From Candidatus Cloacimonadota bacterium (GTDB taxonomy: Bacteria > Cloacimonadota > Cloacimonadia > Cloacimonadales > TCS61), in contig JAQICU010000368.1 of NCBI GenBank assembly GCA_027858325.1, positions 1-9,651 on the forward strand: a stretch of DNA of 9,651 nt. Direction: 5' to 3'. Shown in pieces: positions 1-6,048 of the stretch. The stretch's first letter is position 1. Each line of letters begins with the position of its first letter. The notes under the pieces were generated by a model. It saw only the letters and a list, made by a program, of their open reading frames with translations. It had not been told where the DNA came from and did no database searches. A program made the translations under genes and the position numbers.

Positions 1-213
1 TAATAAAACATACTTAAATAATTACTACATTAATAAAATGTTAAAATATTTTTTTATTGCCAAAAAAAGTTAAAGTATTTTTTATCACATAGATATGCTA
101 TATAAAAAAAGAACTTGCAATAGAACACGGAATAATTTTAATATAGCAATTAGATTTGTAATTAGTTAAAATTTAATAAATTGTGAATTTTGCGACATTT
201 AGAGGGTTAAGAT
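1..213. other. AT-rich intergenic leader upstream of the SPOR-repeat gene
   Basis: This stretch is very AT-rich and I find no convincing reading frame in it. It should hold the promoter of the gene starting at 214. Candidate boxes are TTGCAA at 115-120 with TAATAT at 139-144 (18-nt spacer), or TTGCCA at 57-62 with TTTTAT at 80-85 (17-nt spacer). Each matches consensus at only 4-5 of 6 positions per box, and such matches are common in DNA this AT-rich, so neither is called as a promoter. The ribosome-binding site AGAGG at 201-205 lies 8 nt before the ATG at 214. Confidence 0.5.
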
Positions 214-1620
214 ATGAGGAACGTACTACAGCTCATTGTTATAATAATTGCCGTAGTAGCTATAATTATAATAATCGGATTTGTAATTGGAACTGTAACA
301 CATAATATGAAGAGCGAATCGGACGAGAAGATTGTTGAACAACCTGTTAATATAGAAGAAATCAGCGACCCGCTTTTACCCGAATTTGAAGAATTATTCT
401 CTCTTCAGATAATGGCTAGTAGTAAATATGACAACATTAAAAGTCTTCAGGACAAATTAAAACAGGAAAATTACGAAACAGAAATTTCCAAATTAATGAG
501 AGATGGTATAATAATTTACCGCTTACGTCTTGCAGGATTGTATGACGAGGATGATGCAATCGGTCTGGGCGAAGAATTAAAAAAGCAATATACTTCAATT
601 GACGGTTACTGGCTGGAAGAACAAAAGACCCGAACAACATCAACTTTTCCACAAGAAGAAAAGGTCAAAACAGAAGAAGTTTCTAAAGAGGAACAGGCAA
701 AATCAGAATATGAAAAAGAGATCAAGATTACTAAAAAGAAAATTGATTTTGGCAAAGAGTGTGAAGTGCAAATGCTTGCCAGCAGTAATTATGCCAGAAT
801 TGAACAGATAAAGACAGATCTGGACAGAAAAGGATACAAAACTAAAATACTTACATTTACAAAAGACAAAAATATTATCTACCGTTTGCGATTGCGAGGA
901 CTTTATAGTGAAGCAGAAGGGAAAAGGCTGGGAAATGAACTAGTAAAACTCTCTCCGCATGTCTCTTCTTTCTGGCTGGATGAGATCATAGATGGGAAAA
1001 GTGTCGGTCAGATAGGAGCAACTGTAACTAAAACTTCTAAAACTGCTGAAGCTTATGCAAGTGGTGACTTTGAGATCCAGATCCTGGCAAATACAAAAAG
1101 AAATTTTGTCGAGGATAAAAAGAGCATATTGGAAAAAGCCGGTTACCGAGCCAAGATAGCTACTACAACTAAGAATGGAACTAGATATTACAGGCTTCGA
1201 CTGGCAGATTCTTATGCAAGATCTGAGGCTACAAAAATGGGAGACAAATTGAAAAAAGAAGTGCGGTTTGTTTCAGATTATTGGATTGTACCAAAATCCG
1301 GAGTAAGCGCTGTTGCACCACGAACTACAAAACAGAAGCCAAAAGTCCAGGATGAATCTCTCACTGAACCTATCCAGTATCCTATTGATCCTAAATATCA
1401 ATCTAAAAATACAAAGCAACAGAAAACAATGACCTGTAATTCTGATGATATCAATATTCGAATTGGTCCGGGAACTTATTATGCGATCGATCCAATAGGA
1501 AAATTAATGAAAGGTGTTACTGTATTTGTGGTTGATGAGAAAAACGACTGGATAAAATTCACGATCACACCTAATGATGAATCATGGGCAGGCTGGGTAG
1601 ATAAAAAGTACTTAAAATAG
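214..1620 (+). CDS. membrane-anchored protein with three SPOR-like repeats and a C-terminal SH3b domain
   Basis: The 468-residue product has one N-terminal transmembrane helix (about residues 5-27, almost all I/V/L/A/F/G) with no cleavage site apparent, so it is probably anchored in the inner membrane with the rest outside the cytoplasm. Three related repeats follow at about 62-134, 183-256 and 285-359. Each opens with an F/E-x-x-Q-I/M-L/M-A strand (SLQIMASS, EVQMLASS, EIQILANT), has a central YRLRL strand (102-106, 223-227, 326-330), and ends in a YW or FW (YWL, FWL, YWI). This beta-alpha-beta pattern fits SPOR domains, which bind glycan strands lacking stem peptides at division sites. Charged, lysine/glutamate-rich linkers separate them. 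Residues 405-468 look like a bacterial SH3 domain (NIRIGPGTYY, then DWIKF and GWVDKKYLK). The role is therefore likely in cell-wall binding or division, which is inference. SPOR proteins often carry one or two repeats; three plus SH3b is less usual. The start is supported by AGAGG 8 nt upstream. Confidence 0.8.
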   Translation: MRNVLQLIVIIIAVVAIIIIIGFVIGTVTHNMKSESDEKIVEQPVNIEEISDPLLPEFEELFSLQIMASSKYDNIKSLQDKLKQENYETEISKLMRDGIIIYRLRLAGLYDEDDAIGLGEELKKQYTSIDGYWLEEQKTRTTSTFPQEEKVKTEEVSKEEQAKSEYEKEIKITKKKIDFGKECEVQMLASSNYARIEQIKTDLDRKGYKTKILTFTKDKNIIYRLRLRGLYSEAEGKRLGNELVKLSPHVSSFWLDEIIDGKSVGQIGATVTKTSKTAEAYASGDFEIQILANTKRNFVEDKKSILEKAGYRAKIATTTKNGTRYYRLRLADSYARSEATKMGDKLKKEVRFVSDYWIVPKSGVSAVAPRTTKQKPKVQDESLTEPIQYPIDPKYQSKNTKQQKTMTCNSDDINIRIGPGTYYAIDPIGKLMKGVTVFVVDEKNDWIKFTITPNDESWAGWVDKKYLK

Positions 1621-1649
1621 TGATTTAATAACAGAACCAAATATTAAAC

Positions 1650-1880
1650 ATGAACATATTTTTTTTCACAACACCATTACTAACAATTGCAGTCGGAATC
1701 TTTGTAATTGTTGCAAAGGAAAAGCTATATAAAAAGTTGATTGTTATTGCCTTATTTATACTTTCTATAATTCTTAGCTATACTGCAACACATGTTTATG
1801 TAGTACTTTTTGGTATTTTAATGCAAATGGTTCTACTGATTCTGATGTTGATTTATTATCGAAATAGAGGAGTAATATAG
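1650..1880 (+). CDS. small hydrophobic multi-helix membrane protein, function unknown
   Basis: I do not recognise this 76-residue protein. It is strongly hydrophobic, with three likely membrane helices at about residues 4-22, 29-47 and 49-69, separated by short lysine-rich turns (KEKLYKK at 23-29) and ending in YRNRGVI. The positive residues after helix 1 and at the C terminus suggest both face the cytoplasm, although three helices would put the C terminus on the opposite side, so helices 2 and 3 may form one long re-entrant or hairpin unit. It starts 29 nt after the SPOR-repeat gene on the same strand, so co-transcription is likely. No clear Shine-Dalgarno motif precedes the ATG (the upstream bases read ATATTAAAC), so it may be translated weakly or by coupling. 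A hairpin terminator follows 27 nt after the stop. Confidence 0.55.
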   Translation: MNIFFFTTPLLTIAVGIFVIVAKEKLYKKLIVIALFILSIILSYTATHVYVVLFGILMQMVLLILMLIYYRNRGVI

Positions 1881-1906
1881 AATTTACTCGTTTATATGAG
1901 TTACTA

Positions 1907-1933
1907 TAAAAGCCCCGCAATGCGGAGCTTTTA
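1907..1933. terminator. bidirectional hairpin terminator between convergent genes
   Basis: The stem pairs TAAAAGC (1907-1913) with GCTTTTA (1927-1933) and CCGC (1915-1918) with GCGG (1922-1925), with one C/A mismatch (1914/1926) and a loop of three bases. The A-run on the left and T-run on the right make it a plausible intrinsic terminator in both directions. It lies 27 nt after the stop of the small membrane protein on the plus strand and 25 nt past the stop of the biotin carboxyltransferase gene on the minus strand. Confidence 0.85.
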
Positions 1934-1957
1934 CTTATCTGAGATAAATCAAGATTC

Positions 1958-3859
1958 TTATTTTTGTGGTTCTATGTAACAGAGAACAGCACCTTTAGAA
2001 ACAGAATCACCAGCTTTGCGATCAATATTTTTTATGATCCCACCACATGGCGCTTCCAGGTTGTTTAACATCTTCATAGCTTCCAACACAACTATAATAT
2101 CTCCGGCTTTTACTTCATCTCCAACTTTTTTCTTATATTCAATTATCATGCCCGGAATAGGAGCAATTAAGTTGCCTGTATCATTTCCCGTAGCAATTTC
2201 TTCTTTTTTCTTAACAGCCATTCCCATCTGTCTTACGTTTGGATCTGCAATTTCCACATTGAAATACTCACCGTCTACATAAACGTCGAAAGCTCTTGTA
2301 TTGGCAGGTTTATCTTTTTTGGTTGTGAGTTCACCGGAAAGTGCTTTTTGAATGAGTTCCTGTTCTGTTTTCACATCAGCTAATGTTTTTGGTTTTACGT
2401 CATTAGGAATATCCTCGAGACCATATTTCCAATTAAGGAATCTCTTTCCAGTTACAGGATAAAGTGCACAGAGTACTTCATCATCAATGTTTTTTGCCAG
2501 ACCTTTAACTTCTTCTTTTACTTTAGTAAGTTCAGGTTCGAGTGTATCACCCGGTCTGGTCGTGATCGGAGTCTCACCTCGAGGATAACCTTTCAATGCT
2601 TTCTTTCGAACCTTTTCATCTATTGGAAGAGTTGTCTTTCCATACAGTCCAAAACAAAGGTCTTTAACCTGTTCTGTAATATTGGAAAATTCTTCATCCT
2701 TATCGAACAGCACGTTATTCACGGTTTGGATACCCACAATTTGGCTTGTAGGAGTAACCAGCGGAACCTGTCCGAGTTGCTTCCGTACTTTTGGAAGCAT
2801 TTCAAATACTTCATCAAGTTTATCAAGTGCATCCATCTGTCGCAGTTGGTTTACCAGGTTGGAAAGCATTCCGCCCGGAGTTTGATGAAGTATCACATTT
2901 GTATCGATTATCGCATTTCTTGTATCATTGAGAAAATGTTTGTATTTTGGAATTACTTTCTCCATTTTCTTATCAATATCAGCTAATTTATTAATATCAA
3001 GTCCACTGTCGCGGTTAGTTCCCAGAAGTGATATTACAAGCGGTTCCACAGCAGGATGAGAAGTTCTGTATGCGTAAGGTGCCATACATGTATCGATGAT
3101 ATCCACGCCAGCTTCGATAGCTTTGAAAAGTGTGAGATCACCCATTCCAGATGTGAAATGAGTATGAAGATGAAGGGGAATATCTGTTTGCTCTTTGAGT
3201 GCTTTAACCAGATTGTAGGCATCATAAGGAGCAATCAGTCCAGCCATATCTTTAATACAGATAGTGTCAGCACCAAGCTCTTCTAACTGTTTGGCTTTCT
3301 CTAAATAATAATCCAGGTTATAGGTTTCACCACCCATTCTTGGTTCTGTGAGAGAGTAGCAGATCGTTCCTTGAAAATGCTTCTTATTTTTTTTGATCAC
3401 CCTTACAACAGTTTGGAAATTACGGAAATCATTGAGTGCATCAAATACACGGAAAATATCTATTCCGTTATCACTTGCACGTTGGACAAAAGCTTCTACA
3501 ACATCGTCTGCATAATTTCTATATCCAACCAAATTTTGACCACGAAGTAACATAGAAAAAGGTGTTTTTGTCATGTATTTTTTTAGAGTTTTAATTCTTT
3601 CCCATGGATCTTCATTGAGGAAACGGTGCATTACATCAAAAGTAGCACCACCCCACATTTCCACAGAATAGAATCCAATATCATCCATCATTTTAGCAAC
3701 CGGTATCATATCTTCAGTTCTACCTCGAGTAGCAAAAATACTCTGATGTCCATCACGAAGACTTACATCTTGTATCTTGATCGGGTTTGTTGCTTTCGGA
3801 CGTGCAGGTTCGTAATTCATCTTGGTCATTTCCAGAATGCCATGTTTATCGAATTTCAT
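1958..3859 (-). CDS. oadA: OadA/PycB/5S-type carboxyltransferase with C-terminal biotin carrier domain
   Basis: This 633-residue protein moves a carboxyl group between biotin and pyruvate/oxaloacetate. Residues about 27-300 form the HMG-CoA-lyase-like TIM barrel: SLRDGHQS at 33-40 (catalytic Asp36), RGQNLVGYRNY at 106-116, CIKDMAG at 201-207 (Lys203, the lysine carboxylated in this family), and LHTHFTSG at 231-238 (metal-binding His232 and His234). The conserved carboxylase domain follows (about 310-500). After a linker rich in Lys/Thr, residues about 560-630 are a biotinyl domain with PIPGMI at 567-572 and EAMKM at 593-597, Lys596 being the biotinylation site. About 590-635 residues is the usual length for OadA with a fused biotin domain. 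The segment APYAYRTSHPAVEP at 260-273 replaces the more common GTSQP form. It is the last gene of the cluster. Its GGAGG site (3866-3870) lies within the final codons of the upstream ORF, whose stop codon abuts this ATG. With the MmdA-type gene nearby and no pump or biotin carboxylase, I infer a transcarboxylase 5S + 1.3S fusion. Oxaloacetate decarboxylase or pyruvate carboxylase subunit B are alternatives. Confidence 0.93.
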   Translation of the reverse strand: MKFDKHGILEMTKMNYEPARPKATNPIKIQDVSLRDGHQSIFATRGRTEDMIPVAKMMDDIGFYSVEMWGGATFDVMHRFLNEDPWERIKTLKKYMTKTPFSMLLRGQNLVGYRNYADDVVEAFVQRASDNGIDIFRVFDALNDFRNFQTVVRVIKKNKKHFQGTICYSLTEPRMGGETYNLDYYLEKAKQLEELGADTICIKDMAGLIAPYDAYNLVKALKEQTDIPLHLHTHFTSGMGDLTLFKAIEAGVDIIDTCMAPYAYRTSHPAVEPLVISLLGTNRDSGLDINKLADIDKKMEKVIPKYKHFLNDTRNAIIDTNVILHQTPGGMLSNLVNQLRQMDALDKLDEVFEMLPKVRKQLGQVPLVTPTSQIVGIQTVNNVLFDKDEEFSNITEQVKDLCFGLYGKTTLPIDEKVRKKALKGYPRGETPITTRPGDTLEPELTKVKEEVKGLAKNIDDEVLCALYPVTGKRFLNWKYGLEDIPNDVKPKTLADVKTEQELIQKALSGELTTKKDKPANTRAFDVYVDGEYFNVEIADPNVRQMGMAVKKKEEIATGNDTGNLIAPIPGMIIEYKKKVGDEVKAGDIIVVLEAMKMLNNLEAPCGGIIKNIDRKAGDSVSKGAVLCYIEPQK

Positions 3860-4117
3860 TTATTTCCTCCATAAATGAATAAAAGCAAAAGCGTAAAAGT
3901 GCTTAAGCGGATTATTCTTTATATATTTTATAAAATTTAAGTGTTTTCTTCTTATGTTTTCGATGTCTTCAAAAATCGAATTATCCTTAAAATATCCGAG
4001 TTTCTCAGAAATAATAAGCTGTGTCTCAAGTTCGGAAAAAGAACCAAAACTGATGTATTTGTAAATCTTCTCTACAAGCTCAATTCCTAATTTCCAAATA
4101 TCCAGATCTTTATGCAT
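3860..4117 (-). CDS. four-helix-bundle protein (S23/IVP family), internally shortened; probable remnant
   Basis: This 85-residue ORF begins MHKDLDIWKLGIELVEKIYK, the standard first helix of the S23 / 23S rRNA intervening-sequence four-helix-bundle family. It then jumps directly to FGSFSELETQLIISEKLGY (24-42) and the last helix IENIRRKHLNFIKYIKN (51-67). The middle block of this family, with the GL-x-x-Q-x-x-R-A and S-I-x-x-N-I-A-E-G motifs, is missing, an in-frame loss of roughly 40-45 residues compared with the usual length near 115-120. The C terminus runs on for about 18 low-complexity residues (NNPLKHFYAFAFIHLWRK) beyond the normal end. It has its own AGAGG site (4124-4128), 6 nt before the ATG. 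It sits between two subunit genes of one enzyme, where the family has no known role. Its last codons contain the ribosome-binding site of the next gene and its stop abuts that ATG, so its translation may be coupled to it. The family's function is unknown, and this copy is probably inactive or only a leader ORF. Confidence 0.65.
   Translation of the reverse strand: MHKDLDIWKLGIELVEKIYKYISFGSFSELETQLIISEKLGYFKDNSIFEDIENIRRKHLNFIKYIKNNPLKHFYAFAFIHLWRK
3866..3870 (-). promoter_or_regulatory. ribosome-binding site of oadA embedded in the preceding ORF
   Basis: On the minus strand GGAGG lies 6 nt before the oadA ATG (3859) and inside the Trp-Arg codons near the end of the four-helix-bundle ORF. 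That ORF's TAA occupies 3862-3860 and directly abuts the ATG. The arrangement favours translational coupling and confirms the oadA start. Confidence 0.8.
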
Positions 4118-4152
4118 AATTTTCCTCTTACACGCTTATCCTCTAATTTGCA

Positions 4153-4323
4153 TCACCGCAAACGCCCTTTTCTCTGCACAAACTCTCGATTTCGCATTAT
4201 TAACTTCCTGCCGGAAAGTGCCCATTGTTTTTCTGATTTGGAATTATTCTCTTTTTCCTGTTGCTGTAAATAATAAAGAACCCCCATTATTGCAGCTTTC
4301 AGTTTTTTCTGTTTATCTTTCAA
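4153..4323 (-). CDS. 56-residue TTG-initiated small protein between the two carboxyltransferase genes; candidate MmdE/OadG-like assembly subunit
   Basis: An open frame starts at TTG (4323-4321) and ends at TGA (4155-4153). It has a strong AGGAG site (4330-4334) 6 nt upstream. The frame is open upstream to a TGA at 4372-4374 but contains no ATG, so TTG is the best start. The product is basic at both ends: an N-terminal amphipathic helix (KDKQKKLKAAIMGVLYYLQQQ, about 2-22), a polar linker (23-33), then a C-terminal motif with Trp34, Gly38-Arg39, Met43, Arg46, Gln50-Arg51. It has no membrane helix of its own. From memory, small proteins with a similar W-x3-GR-x3-M ending occur beside MmdA/OadA-type genes, and the Veillonella methylmalonyl-CoA decarboxylase has an epsilon subunit (MmdE) of about this size. 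I therefore infer a structural subunit joining the CoA-carboxyltransferase to the biotin subunit. Homology was not tested. Gaps to its neighbours are 77 and 35 nt. Confidence 0.7.
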   Translation of the reverse strand: MKDKQKKLKAAIMGVLYYLQQQEKENNSKSEKQWALSGRKLIMRNREFVQRKGRLR

Positions 4324-4329
4324 AATATT

Positions 4330-4334
4330 CTCCT
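4330..4334 (-). promoter_or_regulatory. ribosome-binding site that fixes a TTG start
   Basis: AGGAG on the minus strand lies 6 nt before the TTG at 4323. It is the only strong Shine-Dalgarno motif between the mmdA stop and the four-helix-bundle ORF that points at this frame, and it is the main evidence for translation of the 56-residue ORF. Confidence 0.7.
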
Positions 4335-4338
4335 GAAT

Positions 4339-4374
4339 AAGGTCAAGGTCGAGACCAAGATTAAGGCTGAGTCA
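4339..4374. repeat. degenerate hexanucleotide tandem repeat (about six units)
   Basis: Read on the plus strand the units are AAGGTC, AAGGTC, GAGACC, AAGATT, AAGGCT and GAGTCA, so a purine-AG core recurs every 6 bases. The first two units are identical. The tract fills much of the gap between the mmdA stop and the ribosome-binding site of the 56-residue ORF. It does not form a clean hairpin terminator. Confidence 0.55.
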
Positions 4375-4400
4375 GTATTTTTGTCATTTTACATTTTTCT

Positions 4401-5957
4401 TTAAACAGGAATATTCCCATGTTTTTTAGGTGGAAGTGCTTCCTTCTTGGTAATCATTATTTCGAGTGCATCGATCAGACGAATTCTAGTTTCACTCGGT
4501 TGGATAATTGCATCCAGATAACCACGTTCAGCAGCGATGTAAGGAGTATTGAACGCAGTTTCATATTCACCAATGAGTTCTTCCCTCTTCGCTTCAGGGT
4601 CTTTAGCATCTTTCATTTGCTTACGATAAGAACTCACAATATTCACAGCGCCTTGAGCACCCATAACGGCGATTTCGGCTGTTGGCCAGGCAAACAGCAT
4701 ATCAGAGCCTAAATGGTGGGAACTCATCGCAATGTATGCACCACCATAACTTTTTCTGGTTGTAACTGTAAGTTTGGGAACAGTTGCTTCTGAATAACTC
4801 CAAAGAAGTTTAGCTCCATGACGGATCACTCCACCCCATTCCTGATCTGTACCCGGAAGATATCCTGGTACATCCACAAAAGTAATTAGCGGGAAGTTGA
4901 ATGCATCACAAAATCGTATGAAGCGCGAGATCTTATCTGAGGCATTAATATCCAGACATCCAGCGAGGAACATGGGCTGATTAGCGATAATTCCTACAGG
5001 TCTGCCATTCATTCTGGCAAAACCGATAAGAGCATTCTGCGCATAATATTCATGTGGCTCAAAGAATTCACCATTATCCACAACAGATTCAATTACTTTT
5101 TTCATATCATAACCGGCTTTAGAACTATCCGGAATTATTGTATCAAGTTCCGGACACGATCTTGAAGGGTCATCACCATTAGTGTATATTGGAGGATCGT
5201 CCATATTATTGTCTGGAAGATAACTTAATAAAACTTTAACTAGATAGATAGCATCTTCATCATCTTTACAGGCAAAATGAGCATTTCCGCTTTTTGTATT
5301 ATGGGTCATTGCTCCACCCAGTTCTTCAAAAGTAGTCTTCTCACCGGTTACTGTTTCGATCACGCTTGGTCCGGTTATGAACATATAACTTTTTTTATCG
5401 ACCATAAATATGAAATCCGTCATAGCGGGTGAATAAACTGCTCCACCAGCGCAAGGTCCCATAATTATTGATATCTGAGGAATAACACCGGAAGCTCTGG
5501 AATTGCGAAAGAAAATATCACCATATCCTTTTAAGGAATCAATTCCCTCTTCAACTCGTGCTCCACCGGAATCATTAATTCCCACGATCGGTACTCCTGC
5601 CTTCATTGCCAGGTCCATGATCTTTGTTATTTTAGCTGCATGCTTTTCTCCCAGTGAACCACCACGTGCTGTGAAATCCTGCGAATAAGCAAAAACAGGT
5701 CTGCTATTCACTTTTCCATGACCGGTGATCACACCGTCTGATGGAATCTCAATTTTTTCCATTCCAAAGTTGGTGGATCTGTGTTTAACAAACATATCGA
5801 TCTCGCGAAAAGTACCTTCATCAAAGAGATGACCGAGTCTTTCACGAGCGGTTAGTTTACCTTTTGCATGTTGTTTCTCGATCCGGGCTTCTCCGCCCAT
5901 CTCTTTTATCTTTGCTTCTCTCTTCTTTAAATTTTCTAATTTTTCGGAAACTTTCAT
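4401..5957 (-). CDS. mmdA: MmdA/12S-type acyl-CoA carboxyltransferase (methylmalonyl/propionyl-CoA)
   Basis: This 518-residue protein is a cytoplasmic crotonase-fold carboxyltransferase that transfers CO2 between biotin and an acyl-CoA, most likely methylmalonyl-/propionyl-CoA. The N-terminal half shows GKLTARERL at 33-41, DSGGARVEEG at 129-138 and GPCAGGAVYSPAM at 167-179, which forms one oxyanion hole. The C-terminal half shows DVPGYLPGTDQEWGGVIRHGAKLL at 362-385, RKSYGGAYIAM at 401-411 and GAQGAVNI at 433-440. It ends KKHGNIPV, the typical terminus of MmdA/PccB proteins, and the length is normal for the family. The start has GGAG 5 nt upstream. It follows larA by 91 nt on the same strand and is followed by the 56-residue ORF. 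Together with the biotin-bearing OadA-like subunit it would supply the 12S part of a methylmalonyl-CoA:pyruvate transcarboxylase. Alternatives are the alpha subunit of a sodium-pumping decarboxylase or the beta subunit of propionyl-CoA carboxylase, with partner genes elsewhere. Confidence 0.93.
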   Translation of the reverse strand: MKVSEKLENLKKREAKIKEMGGEARIEKQHAKGKLTARERLGHLFDEGTFREIDMFVKHRSTNFGMEKIEIPSDGVITGHGKVNSRPVFAYSQDFTARGGSLGEKHAAKITKIMDLAMKAGVPIVGINDSGGARVEEGIDSLKGYGDIFFRNSRASGVIPQISIIMGPCAGGAVYSPAMTDFIFMVDKKSYMFITGPSVIETVTGEKTTFEELGGAMTHNTKSGNAHFACKDDEDAIYLVKVLLSYLPDNNMDDPPIYTNGDDPSRSCPELDTIIPDSSKAGYDMKKVIESVVDNGEFFEPHEYYAQNALIGFARMNGRPVGIIANQPMFLAGCLDINASDKISRFIRFCDAFNFPLITFVDVPGYLPGTDQEWGGVIRHGAKLLWSYSEATVPKLTVTTRKSYGGAYIAMSSHHLGSDMLFAWPTAEIAVMGAQGAVNIVSSYRKQMKDAKDPEAKREELIGEYETAFNTPYIAAERGYLDAIIQPSETRIRLIDALEIMITKKEALPPKKHGNIPV

Positions 5958-6048
5958 ATCATCTCCTTAGTATTGTCTTAACATTTTCTAATTATCTTAA
6001 TCTTTGGGAAAAAAATTAATTCTAACGTTGAGTGTAAAGAGAAATTTC

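Noticed and set aside
599..811. 70-codon lysine-rich frame inside the SPOR-repeat gene
   Set aside because: It is an alternative frame over the charged linker of a gene with repeated domains; its lysine-rich composition results from the A-rich DNA.
2016..3874. Several plus-strand open frames of 67-88 codons across the oadA region
   Set aside because: They are antisense to a gene with complete domains and active-site motifs, and have no family features of their own.
5958..6048. Separate promoter for mmdA in the 91-nt gap after larA
   Set aside because: The only candidate -35 (TTTACA on the minus strand) has no convincing -10 at proper spacing, so co-transcription with larA is simpler, though not proven.
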